From NCBI GenBank assembly GCA_017417585.1, contig JAFPYX010000018.1, positions 1 through 59,653 of the forward strand: DNA of 59,653 nucleotides, given 5' to 3'. This document shows positions 41,055 to 48,910 of the stretch, piece after piece. Position 1 is the stretch's first letter. Every line of letters begins with the position of its first letter. This DNA is from Victivallales bacterium. Its GTDB lineage: Bacteria > Verrucomicrobiota > Lentisphaeria > Oligosphaerales > Oligosphaeraceae. The translations under genes and the position numbers were made by a program. The notes beneath the pieces were generated by a model. It had not been told where the DNA came from. It saw nothing but the letters and a program-made list of their open reading frames with translations, and ran no database searches.

Positions 41055-42158
41055 CTACCAGCAGCTCCAGTCCACGGAAAGAAAATGGCTTCCGGGTTTC
41101 GCGGTCTGCACCGCCGTCGAACGACGCCCCAGCAACACTCGCAAAGCCTCAATTGCCGCCTGGTCTAAACGGCCATCACCGCAACTCCGGCGAAGCACGA
41201 CGCGTGGCACCACAAGAGGTGCTTCCAAGCTGTCAGAACTCGTCGCCGTCACGCGTGGCAACTTGACCCCCGGCGGAATCTGGAGTTCCAGTAGTGTCCG
41301 ACCAATCGTGCCGTCTGCGGCATCTCGCATGCGTTCCCCAAGCCGTTTTCGCGTCTCGGGGGCCCGCCAATAGTTCAGTGCCTCCGCACTCAAGACAGGC
41401 GCTTCGTCCTCGGCGATTGGCAAGCCATCGGAAAACTGCCAGACCGGCCGATGAACGCTTGGTTTCAGCTTCAACGGGATGGCATTCTGCATCAGAGAAT
41501 TCTGCCTTTGCCACAGTAGATTGACCTGCTCGTTGGCCAGTGTCTTGGGAGACTGCGGGGAAATCAAGGCAAAAAGTTCATGATAAAGAGGCTGCCTGGC
41601 CGTCTTGGAAGACTGATATTTGGGAAACCCCTCGGCGGCATACTGTGGCTGAAACTGGTTGAACCGAGAAAACCCCGCGCGCCAATCCGGCAACAGGCAT
41701 TGCCGGGGGTCGGCCAGGCGCACCCAGTTATACCACGACAAGTTTTTTCCGGATGCTACAGCCTCCTCATACTCCGGCAACGAATAAACCCAAGAATGAT
41801 CCAGCTCCTCGGAGGTGACAATAACTCCCGCATTCGTCTTACGATAGAAGAATGGGAGCAGCATAAGCGCACACAATGGAGGCAAAATGCAAATCAATAC
41901 CGCCGCAGACAAAAAACGGCGTAGCAATTCTCCCCGGGGCCTGGCAACCTCCGAAACATTCAGGACATGCCATTCTGAGTCGCCGCCGGCCGGCACATGC
42001 TCCTCTTTCGTCAACGGCACGTCGGGAAGCGCCGACACTTTCCCCTGTCCATCGCGCGTCCCGCCCGGCGCCTGGGGGCGGCTAACTTCCACCGGAGATT
42101 TGGGAGGACGGCCAGCTGCCGTACTAGTCGATTTTGTTTTCGATTTTCGGCGTGACAT
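41055..42158 (-). CDS. TonB-like energy-transducer protein
   Basis: A 367-residue protein with an unusual layout. A Pro/Lys-rich cytoplasmic segment of about 75 residues precedes the single membrane helix (FLSAAVLICILPPLCALMLL). The periplasmic part ends in a TonB-C-type domain: RVVLRRSCGDGRLDQAAIEA and LSVDWSCW, matching the SSG-x-LDxAA pattern and terminal strand of TonB. The central 150 residues are unrecognised. It is encoded directly after exbB and exbD, overlapping exbD by 35 bases, so it is probably their partner. TonB proteins normally begin with the membrane helix; the long cytoplasmic arm is atypical. Confidence 0.75.
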   Translation of the reverse strand: MSRRKSKTKSTSTAAGRPPKSPVEVSRPQAPGGTRDGQGKVSALPDVPLTKEEHVPAGGDSEWHVLNVSEVARPRGELLRRFLSAAVLICILPPLCALMLLPFFYRKTNAGVIVTSEELDHSWVYSLPEYEEAVASGKNLSWYNWVRLADPRQCLLPDWRAGFSRFNQFQPQYAAEGFPKYQSSKTARQPLYHELFALISPQSPKTLANEQVNLLWQRQNSLMQNAIPLKLKPSVHRPVWQFSDGLPIAEDEAPVLSAEALNYWRAPETRKRLGERMRDAADGTIGRTLLELQIPPGVKLPRVTATSSDSLEAPLVVPRVVLRRSCGDGRLDQAAIEALRVLLGRRSTAVQTAKPGSHFLSVDWSCW

Positions 42159-42654
42159 TGACCGCAGGGGCTTCAGACTGTGGCTGAGTCGCCAGGTAAA
42201 TATCCAGACCTAGTTCACGGGCACTTTGAGCCAGCTCCAGCCAAGTCTGCAAGGAAATATTCCGGTCGGCGCATACGACAATCAAATCCCGCCGAGGCGA
42301 AAGCTCATTCTCCGCCATGCCCCCCCCCTCCGCGTTATTGCCGACGTGGGCGCTGAGCTCCTGACGAAAACTATTCCAATTGTTGCCTTGCGACAACTCC
42401 TCTTGGGTTGCCGTAAAACGCTTCCCGTTGAAGAACAATTCCGAATCGCTGGTAACGGTCACAATCAGCTTCTTCGCATGGGTATGCATGGGAATCTGCT
42501 CCATCTTCGGAAGCTGAACTGTCGTTCCAGGCATTGACACCTGAGTACTGCTGAGATAGAAAATCAGCAGTAGCACCAAGATGACGGCCACCAGTCCGAC
42601 CTGCATCGGAAAGGCATTCGGCTCATAATTGACATTGGAGCGCCAGACAAACAA
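42124..42654 (-). CDS. exbD: ExbD/TolR family protein lacking the conserved membrane aspartate
   Basis: A 176-residue ExbD/TolR-type protein: one membrane helix (MQVGLVAVILVLLLIFYLSS), then STQVSMPGTTVQLPKM and a periplasmic alpha/beta domain (KLIVTVTSDSELFFNGKRFT; RRDLIVVCADRNISLQTWLE). In ExbD, TolR and MotB a helix Asp carries protons. Aligning VILVLLLIF with the corresponding ExbD helix puts Ala (or Val) at that position, and no acidic residue lies in the helix. The only start giving an N-terminal tail is TTG at 42654, without a clear Shine-Dalgarno, so the start is uncertain. A nine-G tract in the coding strand (near 42320-42328) encodes EGGGM. Confidence 0.85.
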   Translation of the reverse strand: MFVWRSNVNYEPNAFPMQVGLVAVILVLLLIFYLSSTQVSMPGTTVQLPKMEQIPMHTHAKKLIVTVTSDSELFFNGKRFTATQEELSQGNNWNSFRQELSAHVGNNAEGGGMAENELSPRRDLIVVCADRNISLQTWLELAQSARELGLDIYLATQPQSEAPAVNVTPKIENKID

Positions 42655-42730
42655 TTTTCAATTTACAATGATTTGGAAGCGGTGGACGGCATGTAATTCA
42701 GGCCTTCTCCGCGCAGGCGAAAGAAGGAGG

Positions 42731-43387
42731 CTACGGCTCGCCAGTCGAATCGCCGGGAGGCGGATTCCGCGTGAGGAAGAAGGTGATTTCAGCCGCTCCC
42801 TTGCTCATTTCGTGGAGCAGCCGGTCAAGCATGCAGGAGAGTACGCCATGGAAGAGCTGGCATACCAGCGCCACCAGCAAACCCAGGGCAGTGCAGACCA
42901 GGTAGGAGGATATGCTCTGCCCAAGCTCCTTCGCCCCCGCGAATTCGTTGCCGGAGATGGTCATGAATGTGCTCACCAGCCCAATCACCGTCCCCAGCAA
43001 CCCCAGAATGGACGAGCAGTTCGCCAGCATCGCCAGCAGCTTCAGCCCCGACTGCAGGCGCTGCAGCAGTATCTGGGCCATTTCCTCAATTGCGTAGCGG
43101 ATGCCGATTTCGCCATCCTGCCAATGCTCGATCGCCGTCCGGAAAATCTCTCCGACGGGTCCAGAGCGCGTGTCACAATTGGTAATCGCCTCTTTGACGC
43201 GGTGGTTGCGGAGCTGGTTCGTAAGACCCCGCAACAACTCCATGGTGTCCACCTGGGCACGCCGATAATAAAGCACCCGCTCAAAGAAGATGAACAACCC
43301 CGTCAGCAGAAAAATACCCAGCACGATGAGCAGCGGGGCGCTTCCGGGAGTAAAGAGCAACTTGGAAAGGTCCTGAAAGTTCGACAT
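42731..43387 (-). CDS. exbB: ExbB/TolQ/MotA family proton-channel protein
   Basis: A 218-residue three-helix inner-membrane protein. N-terminal helix LLIVLGIFLLTGLFIFFERV, a cytoplasmic loop with EEMAQILLQRLQSGLKLLAM, then the channel helices LGLLGTVIGLVSTFMTISGN and SSYLVCTALGLLVALVCQLF. The two conserved Thr are kept (LLGTV and CTALGL), but the Glu that precedes the second Thr in ExbB appears as Ser. The start at 43387 has AGGAG six bases upstream. ExbD follows after 76 bases. It should form the ExbB5-ExbD2-type motor with exbD; energy source is discussed in the findings. Confidence 0.9.
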   Translation of the reverse strand: MSNFQDLSKLLFTPGSAPLLIVLGIFLLTGLFIFFERVLYYRRAQVDTMELLRGLTNQLRNHRVKEAITNCDTRSGPVGEIFRTAIEHWQDGEIGIRYAIEEMAQILLQRLQSGLKLLAMLANCSSILGLLGTVIGLVSTFMTISGNEFAGAKELGQSISSYLVCTALGLLVALVCQLFHGVLSCMLDRLLHEMSKGAAEITFFLTRNPPPGDSTGEP

Positions 43388-43418
43388 CACGAACTCCTAA
43401 GTAAACCCTGTGTGCCAG

Positions 43419-45083
43419 TTATTTGACCTTCGGCGCCTCGATTTCTTCGGCACGCGGGATGAAACGCTCCACGGGGACGTTTTGGAAGCGCGCCAGATTG
43501 TCCGCCAGCTTCATCGTCACTTCATTCTCCCTCAGGCCTCGCTCCACCGTTCCGAGCATCACGCGGCGCATCTCCTCGAAGGGCGGCATTCCTCGGCGCA
43601 GCGCAGTGTCGCCGATGAACTTCATGTAGTGGTCGTAAAGTTGCTTTGCGGTTAGGGTGAGGGATTCGTATGACTTGTACTCGTCCGACTCCTCGTCCGT
43701 GGCATACGCCAGGTAAGTGTAGGCCTGCAAGAGATAACTCTGGATGCCCTTCTGCGCCTGCTGCTGGCTGGCCTCACGCATGTCCTCCGCCAGCTCCTTG
43801 GTCACGAACTCCTCCAGGTCGGAATCCGGCGGGAACCGGGTCGGATTGAACTCCTTGGCCCACTTGAACCAGCGGGCCGCCTTCTTCTTGTAGCCGAAGA
43901 TGTAGAGCTGGACAATCCCGTCCACCAGGAAATTCGAGTATGGGCCGATAATCTGCGAGTCCGGATAGTCCCGTATCGCCTGGCGGTAATAGGCGTCGGC
44001 CGCATCGGCGACCGCGAAATTCGGGGTCATCTGAAGCGTGCGGATATCGCCCTTGAGATAGAGCAGCTTGCCGGTCTGGAAAGCCGCATTGAGCGACTGG
44101 AAGATCATGCGGTCGCAGGAGAGGCGCTTGAAGATTTGGCTCTCCTCGAAGTACTCGCGGCGGCCGCGTTCCGCCCAGTAGATGGCATGGGCCTCCGGAA
44201 GACGCCAGTCCAAATCGCCATACTTTTCGTTGCACTCCATCATGATGACGGGGTCCAGCCGGTATTTGTAGAGCATCCAGCGGTGGCGCATGCACAGTTC
44301 AACTGTCTCCGTGATGCCCAGTTCGTCAAAGGCGGCGCGCAAGTTGAACCCGTTGTACTCCTCGGGGATGACTGCACGTTCTCGGAAGACTATCTCGAAC
44401 TTGTTGAAGTCCAGACCATTCGTGGCCAGAATCTGCCGGAATGCCTCGGCCTTGTCATCCAAGGTGGCATAGAGCTTGGTCTCGTTGAGCGGCGCCTTGT
44501 CGAGCTTCTCCCATTCGGCATTGTAGTCGGCGAAGAGCCGGATCATCTCCTGGGCAAACTGGGTACGGTAGTAGCGGTTCGCGTCGTCCATGTCCTTGCC
44601 CATCTTGTGTTCGTAGATCCAGCCCAGCTGGCGGTATAGTTCCGGGTCGCCGGGGTTGTATTCCATCGCCTCGTCGCGGATCAGCTCAATGCCGCGCTTC
44701 ACCCAGCGCCAGCGGTCTTCGAAACTCGTGAAGGTGACCGAAATGTTATAGGCCATGTTCCAGCCCAGGAAGGCATGCGCGCCGGTATAGCGGGGCTGGA
44801 GCTTCACAATCCAGTCCGCCAGCTGCACCATCTCATAGTACTTCCCCTCGTCTTGCATGCGGTTCACCCGCAACCAAAGGAAGTCCGCCAGCAAGCCGCG
44901 GAAACCGCCCAAGGCAACGCTGGAGAAGGCAACCACCGGCGGCGCGTTTTCCAAAGGCTTGGTGTCCGTCAGGTGGTATTCCGAACGGACGGCGTTCATG
45001 CGCCCCTGCAAATACGAAAGGCAGCACAACAAGGCCACCATGACGCCGAGGATGACGAGGATGCGTGAGAAATTGCTTTTCAT
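43419..45083 (-). CDS. Membrane-anchored helical repeat protein next to ABC permease
   Basis: A 554-residue protein with one N-terminal membrane helix (ILVILGVMVALLCCLSYLQG), then a long alpha-helical region in which LADFLWLRVNRMQDEGKYYE, ADWIVKLQPRYTGAHAFLGW and MEYNPGDPELYRQLGWIYEH look like TPR-type repeats. Aromatic residues are abundant. No catalytic motif is seen. I cannot name a family. It is encoded 60 bases after an ABC permease on the same strand, suggesting a periplasmic partner of that transporter, and 31 bases before exbB, so the whole block could be one transcript. Confidence 0.8.
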   Translation of the reverse strand: MKSNFSRILVILGVMVALLCCLSYLQGRMNAVRSEYHLTDTKPLENAPPVVAFSSVALGGFRGLLADFLWLRVNRMQDEGKYYEMVQLADWIVKLQPRYTGAHAFLGWNMAYNISVTFTSFEDRWRWVKRGIELIRDEAMEYNPGDPELYRQLGWIYEHKMGKDMDDANRYYRTQFAQEMIRLFADYNAEWEKLDKAPLNETKLYATLDDKAEAFRQILATNGLDFNKFEIVFRERAVIPEEYNGFNLRAAFDELGITETVELCMRHRWMLYKYRLDPVIMMECNEKYGDLDWRLPEAHAIYWAERGRREYFEESQIFKRLSCDRMIFQSLNAAFQTGKLLYLKGDIRTLQMTPNFAVADAADAYYRQAIRDYPDSQIIGPYSNFLVDGIVQLYIFGYKKKAARWFKWAKEFNPTRFPPDSDLEEFVTKELAEDMREASQQQAQKGIQSYLLQAYTYLAYATDEESDEYKSYESLTLTAKQLYDHYMKFIGDTALRRGMPPFEEMRRVMLGTVERGLRENEVTMKLADNLARFQNVPVERFIPRAEEIEAPKVK

Positions 45084-45143
45084 TGTAATTCCCGATATTG
45101 AAAATGCAAAGGGGGAAACACCACGTGGCTTTGCAGGTCGCTG

Positions 45144-46712
45144 CTACGCCTTCCGTACCACGAGACCCAGTTCACGACGCTTCAGGATGTAGATGCCGAC
45201 ACCGGCAAGGATTCCCGTGCGCAGAATCAGCACGCGGATGAAGGTCCAGACGATGTCGTCTGTCTCGACCAGGCGCCCGTTGGCCAGGTCGCTCGTGCAG
45301 TCCAGTTCATCCAGAGTGACCACGCACCACTGGACTCCCTGTGCGACATGGTGCAGGATGCGCTCGCCGGCATTCTTGTACATGTAGGAGCCATCGTCGT
45401 TCTTCAGCGGCGCATCCACCGCGGCGGAGGCGGACATGCCGATGATCAAATAGGAGATGGCCACGAAAACCGCCACCGGCGTGGAGAAGACCGCTCCGAC
45501 CGTGCATCCCAGCGCGGCCATGAACGCCAGTTGAATCAACGCCATCGCCATCGTCCGCATGAAGTTGCTGAAGAACCCTGTTACCCTGGAAAGCAGCATC
45601 GGCCCGTCGGCGACCTGGAAAATCGCCGTGTAGGTCTGCTTCATTTTGCGGTAGGCCGCCTGGCTCTCCTCGTCCGCCGGGACATCAGCCTCGTTCGGCA
45701 GGAACAGGTTGCCGAAATTGTGGAAATAAAGCACCACGCGGTCGTCGTCGGCTTCGTTGACCAGCATGCTGGAAACCACCGGGATGTTGACGACGGTATA
45801 ATTCTCGTCCTCCTTGCGGATGGTGGTGAGTTCCTGCCAGGTGCCGCCAGGCATTTGGAATGGCTCCCCTTGCACATCCATATATGTGACGACCGCCTCC
45901 TCCGCATTGGCCGGCAGAGGATTCCCGTCGGCATCCCTGAAGATCTGGAAGCCCCAGTCCACCGGAATCATCCGCTGGTCCGTGTCTGTGATGTCCCCGG
46001 AGTAAAGACGGAAACGCAGGTAGAGCACCGGGTCGTTTTTGGCCAGCCGAACATTTTCAAAATGCCAGACATGCGTCTTGCCCGGCTCGATGGTGACATT
46101 CTTCATGACCTCCTGCATGAGTTCGCTCCGGATCATCTTCTTGACAATCTTCGGATCGTCCTCCGGGTTTACGGTGCCGTTCTTCACACGCTTCTGGTAT
46201 TCACGCTCCACGTCGTCATACAGGTAAACCCGGGCGGGGAAGAAGCTCCGGCGGCCCACCAGCGTCTCCTGCCGAAGCTTATCCATGTCCTGTTCGGTGA
46301 AGAGTCCTGAACGCTGCCCGGCGCCAAGGCGGTAAAATGTAAGGGCGTAGATGATGAACATGGAGATGACCAACAGCAACGCATGCATCAGGAAGACGCC
46401 CAGCGTCTTTCCGGCCCACACCACACAGCGCCGGCAGGGCTTGGAAACCACCAGGTGAATCTGGTAGCCCTCAATCTCCGTGGCCAGCTGGGAACACCCC
46501 AGCCACAAGGTCGAAGCCGACACCAGCGCGATGACGATGTTCAGGGAGTATGTCAGGGACACCTGCACCAGCCCGGATGCGGTATTGTCACCCTTGATGG
46601 TCAACGGGAGGCCAATGACACAGAGCAAAATCAACGCGAACAGGACATGGAAGACCTTGGAGCGCATCGCGGACCGGATGGTCTGCTTGAAGATAGCCAA
46701 GAACGATTTCAC
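45144..46712 (-). CDS. ABC-2 type transporter permease with large extracytoplasmic domain
   Basis: An approximately 522-residue permease of the ABC-2/NosY-like type. The N-terminal helices (VFHVLFALILLCVIGLPLTI; LVQVSLTYSLNIVIALVSAS; LLLVISMFIIYALTFYRLG) are followed by a 240-residue soluble insertion (about 150-390), then more helices (MAMALIQLAFMAALGCTVGA; PVAVFVAISYLIIGMSASAA) and a last helix near the C-terminus. The start is taken at GTG 46712, which begins the family-like VKSFLAIFKQTIRSAMRSKV; a TTG further upstream is possible. No ATP-binding subunit is present in the window, so the ATPase must be elsewhere. The large insertion may contact the helical repeat protein encoded next. Confidence 0.82.
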   Translation of the reverse strand: MKSFLAIFKQTIRSAMRSKVFHVLFALILLCVIGLPLTIKGDNTASGLVQVSLTYSLNIVIALVSASTLWLGCSQLATEIEGYQIHLVVSKPCRRCVVWAGKTLGVFLMHALLLVISMFIIYALTFYRLGAGQRSGLFTEQDMDKLRQETLVGRRSFFPARVYLYDDVEREYQKRVKNGTVNPEDDPKIVKKMIRSELMQEVMKNVTIEPGKTHVWHFENVRLAKNDPVLYLRFRLYSGDITDTDQRMIPVDWGFQIFRDADGNPLPANAEEAVVTYMDVQGEPFQMPGGTWQELTTIRKEDENYTVVNIPVVSSMLVNEADDDRVVLYFHNFGNLFLPNEADVPADEESQAAYRKMKQTYTAIFQVADGPMLLSRVTGFFSNFMRTMAMALIQLAFMAALGCTVGAVFSTPVAVFVAISYLIIGMSASAAVDAPLKNDDGSYMYKNAGERILHHVAQGVQWCVVTLDELDCTSDLANGRLVETDDIVWTFIRVLILRTGILAGVGIYILKRRELGLVVRKA

Positions 46713-46782
46713 GGTGTGGTCTCGAAAATAGTGGAAGTGAAATGGAAAGGGCAAGGACCCGCCCGGACGGCAGGCAAAAAAC

Positions 46783-47346
46783 TCAGCGCCGGAGTTGCAT
46801 CCCTTCGGCCAGCGAGCCGGCCATGGCCCCCAGCCCGATGAAGCGCAGGATCTCCAGCGAAAAATCCACGGCGGCGCCCGGGCCGCAGGCCGTCAGCACG
46901 GAACCGCTCTTCTGGATGAACTTCCCCGTGTAGTTGCCGGCCTTGATGTGGCGTTCGAAGCCAGGATAGCAGGTGTATTCCACGCCATCCAGCAGCCCCG
47001 CCGCGTCCAGCGCAATCGGCGCCGCGCAGATTGCGCAGACCGTCCCCGCCGCACGGATTGTCCGGACGGCCTCCAGAACGGCCGCCGAGGCGGCCAGGTT
47101 CGTCGCCCCGGGCATGCCTCCGGGCAAGTATGCCAGCTGGAAATCCGCCGGCACGAGTTCTTCGATGCGGACATCGCCCTGGACACGAACGCCATGTGCG
47201 CCCGGCACCATCAGCGAGGAGTCCCCGGAAGGCAACACCGCGCACAGGACAACGTTCAAACCCGCCCGGCGAAAGACGTCCGCCGGTGCCAGGGCCTCAA
47301 GCTCCTCGAAGCCCGGAGCCAGAAAAATCACTGCGTTCCGTGTCAT
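46783..47346 (-). CDS. DJ-1/PfpI family protein
   Basis: A 187-residue protein of the DJ-1/ThiJ/PfpI superfamily. Acidic residue in FLAPGFEELEALAPADVFRR and the nucleophile elbow in VCAICAAPIALDAAGLLDG (Cys followed by Ala-Ala-Pro) match the DJ-1 subgroup, as does YLPGGMPGATNLAASAAVLE. The family contains glyoxalases/deglycases and redox sensors; which applies is unknown. The gene is the first of the long minus-strand run, 70 bases before the ABC permease start. Confidence 0.92.
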   Translation of the reverse strand: MTRNAVIFLAPGFEELEALAPADVFRRAGLNVVLCAVLPSGDSSLMVPGAHGVRVQGDVRIEELVPADFQLAYLPGGMPGATNLAASAAVLEAVRTIRAAGTVCAICAAPIALDAAGLLDGVEYTCYPGFERHIKAGNYTGKFIQKSGSVLTACGPGAAVDFSLEILRFIGLGAMAGSLAEGMQLRR

Positions 47347-47488
47347 TTAGGTTTGGGTTAGAGGGCTATATTTAGTCCGTTGACCAAAAAAAGCCGGCCT
47401 CGGTGCGTTCCGGGCGCCCGCAAAAGAATGCTCGCAGTCAGTAAATATATCACTCTTTTTAAAAAAAGGTGGTAATTGCAGGAAAACG

Positions 47489-48910
47489 ATGATGGGAATT
47501 TCTTTGGATTCTTCACATTACATCAGCACCCGGGGGGGAATCGCCCCTGTGGATTTCGCCGATGCGGTCATGATGGGGCTGGCCACCGACGGCGGCCTGC
47601 TGGTCCCCGGAAGCTTTCCCCAAGTGGACGCCTCGACATTGGACGGCTGGCGAAGGCTCACCTATCCGGAACTGGCCTTCGAGGTCATGCGCCCCTTTGT
47701 CGGCGACTCGCTCCCCGCCGAGACGCTCCGACGGCTGGTCCAGGACAGCTATGCGACTTTCGACACCCCCGACGTGGTGCCGATCCGTCCGCTGGACAAC
47801 AAGAGCCTCTTCATCGCAGAACTCTACCATGGACCGACCTTGGCCTTCAAGGATGTCGCCCTGCAGTTCCTCGGGAACCTCTTCGCTGAGCTTCTCCGGC
47901 AGCGCGGCGGACGCCTGAACATCCTCGGAGCGACCTCCGGCGACACCGGCTCCGCCGCCATCCACGGCGTGCGCGGCAAGGCCGGCATCGAGATCTTCAT
48001 CCTCTACCCGGAAGGCCGCGTCAGCCCGCTCCAGGAGCGGCAGATGGCCACGGTGCCGGACGCCAATGTCCACTGCATCGCCATCGAAGGCACCTTCGAC
48101 GACGGGCAGCGCGTGATGAAGCAGGTCTTCAACGACCTGCCCTTCAAGGAGAAGAACCACCTTGGCGCGGTGAACTCGGTGAACTGGGCGCGCATCCTGG
48201 CGCAGGTGGTGTATTACTTCTGGGGCGCCTTCCGCGTGCAGGAGCTCTCCGGCTCAGCCACGCCCATCCAGGTCTGCGTCCCCACCGGAAACTTCGGGGA
48301 CATCTTCGCGGGATATGTCGCCCGCCGGATGGGCGCTCCAATCGCAAGGCTGCTCCTGGCCACCAACGAGAACGACATCCTCTCCCGGTTCTTCAACACC
48401 GGCACCTACGCCAAAGGCACCGTCCACCCCACTCTCTCTCCCTCGATGGACATCCAGGTCGCCAGCAACTTCGAGCGGTATCTCTACTACCGCCTGGGCG
48501 AGGACGCGGCACGAACCAAGGCCATGATGATGGAATTCGAGCAGAACGGCTCCATCACCCTGGAAGACGCGGATCCGACTTTCGCGGCCGGCCGCGGCGA
48601 CACCGCGAGCACCCTGGCCACCATCCGAAAGCATTATGAGCAGTACGGCGTGCTCCTGGACCCCCATGGGGCCGTCGGCGTCACCGTGGCCGAGGCGAAT
48701 CCCCTGCCCGGCCTCAAGACGCTCTGCCTGGAGACCGCCCACCCCGGCAAATTCCCCGCCGCCGTGGAACAGGCGCTGGGGGACGGCACGCCCGCCCGGC
48801 ACGAGTCGCTGGAGAAGCTCAAGAAACTCCCCTTGCGCAAGGCGCTGCTTCAGCCGACCGTCCCCGTGATTGAGGAATATATCATCCAGACGCTAGCCGG
48901 GAAAGCATGA
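47489..48910 (+). CDS. thrC: Threonine synthase
   Basis: PLP enzyme that converts O-phosphohomoserine to threonine. The 473-residue protein is of the longer, yeast/E. coli-like type: YISTRGGIAPVDFADAVMMG at the N-terminus, GPTLAFKDVALQFLGNLFAE with the PLP Lys at residue 121, ILGATSGDTGSAAIHGVRGK binding the cofactor phosphate, and SVNWARILAQVVYYFWG. The ATG at 47489 has AGGA six bases upstream, and a second ATG follows immediately. With metX at 24.2 kb it shares the homoserine branch, though the genes are apart. Its stop overlaps the rarA start (ATGA). A seven-G run at 47532-47538 lies in the first codons. Confidence 0.96.
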   Translation: MMGISLDSSHYISTRGGIAPVDFADAVMMGLATDGGLLVPGSFPQVDASTLDGWRRLTYPELAFEVMRPFVGDSLPAETLRRLVQDSYATFDTPDVVPIRPLDNKSLFIAELYHGPTLAFKDVALQFLGNLFAELLRQRGGRLNILGATSGDTGSAAIHGVRGKAGIEIFILYPEGRVSPLQERQMATVPDANVHCIAIEGTFDDGQRVMKQVFNDLPFKEKNHLGAVNSVNWARILAQVVYYFWGAFRVQELSGSATPIQVCVPTGNFGDIFAGYVARRMGAPIARLLLATNENDILSRFFNTGTYAKGTVHPTLSPSMDIQVASNFERYLYYRLGEDAARTKAMMMEFEQNGSITLEDADPTFAAGRGDTASTLATIRKHYEQYGVLLDPHGAVGVTVAEANPLPGLKTLCLETAHPGKFPAAVEQALGDGTPARHESLEKLKKLPLRKALLQPTVPVIEEYIIQTLAGKA

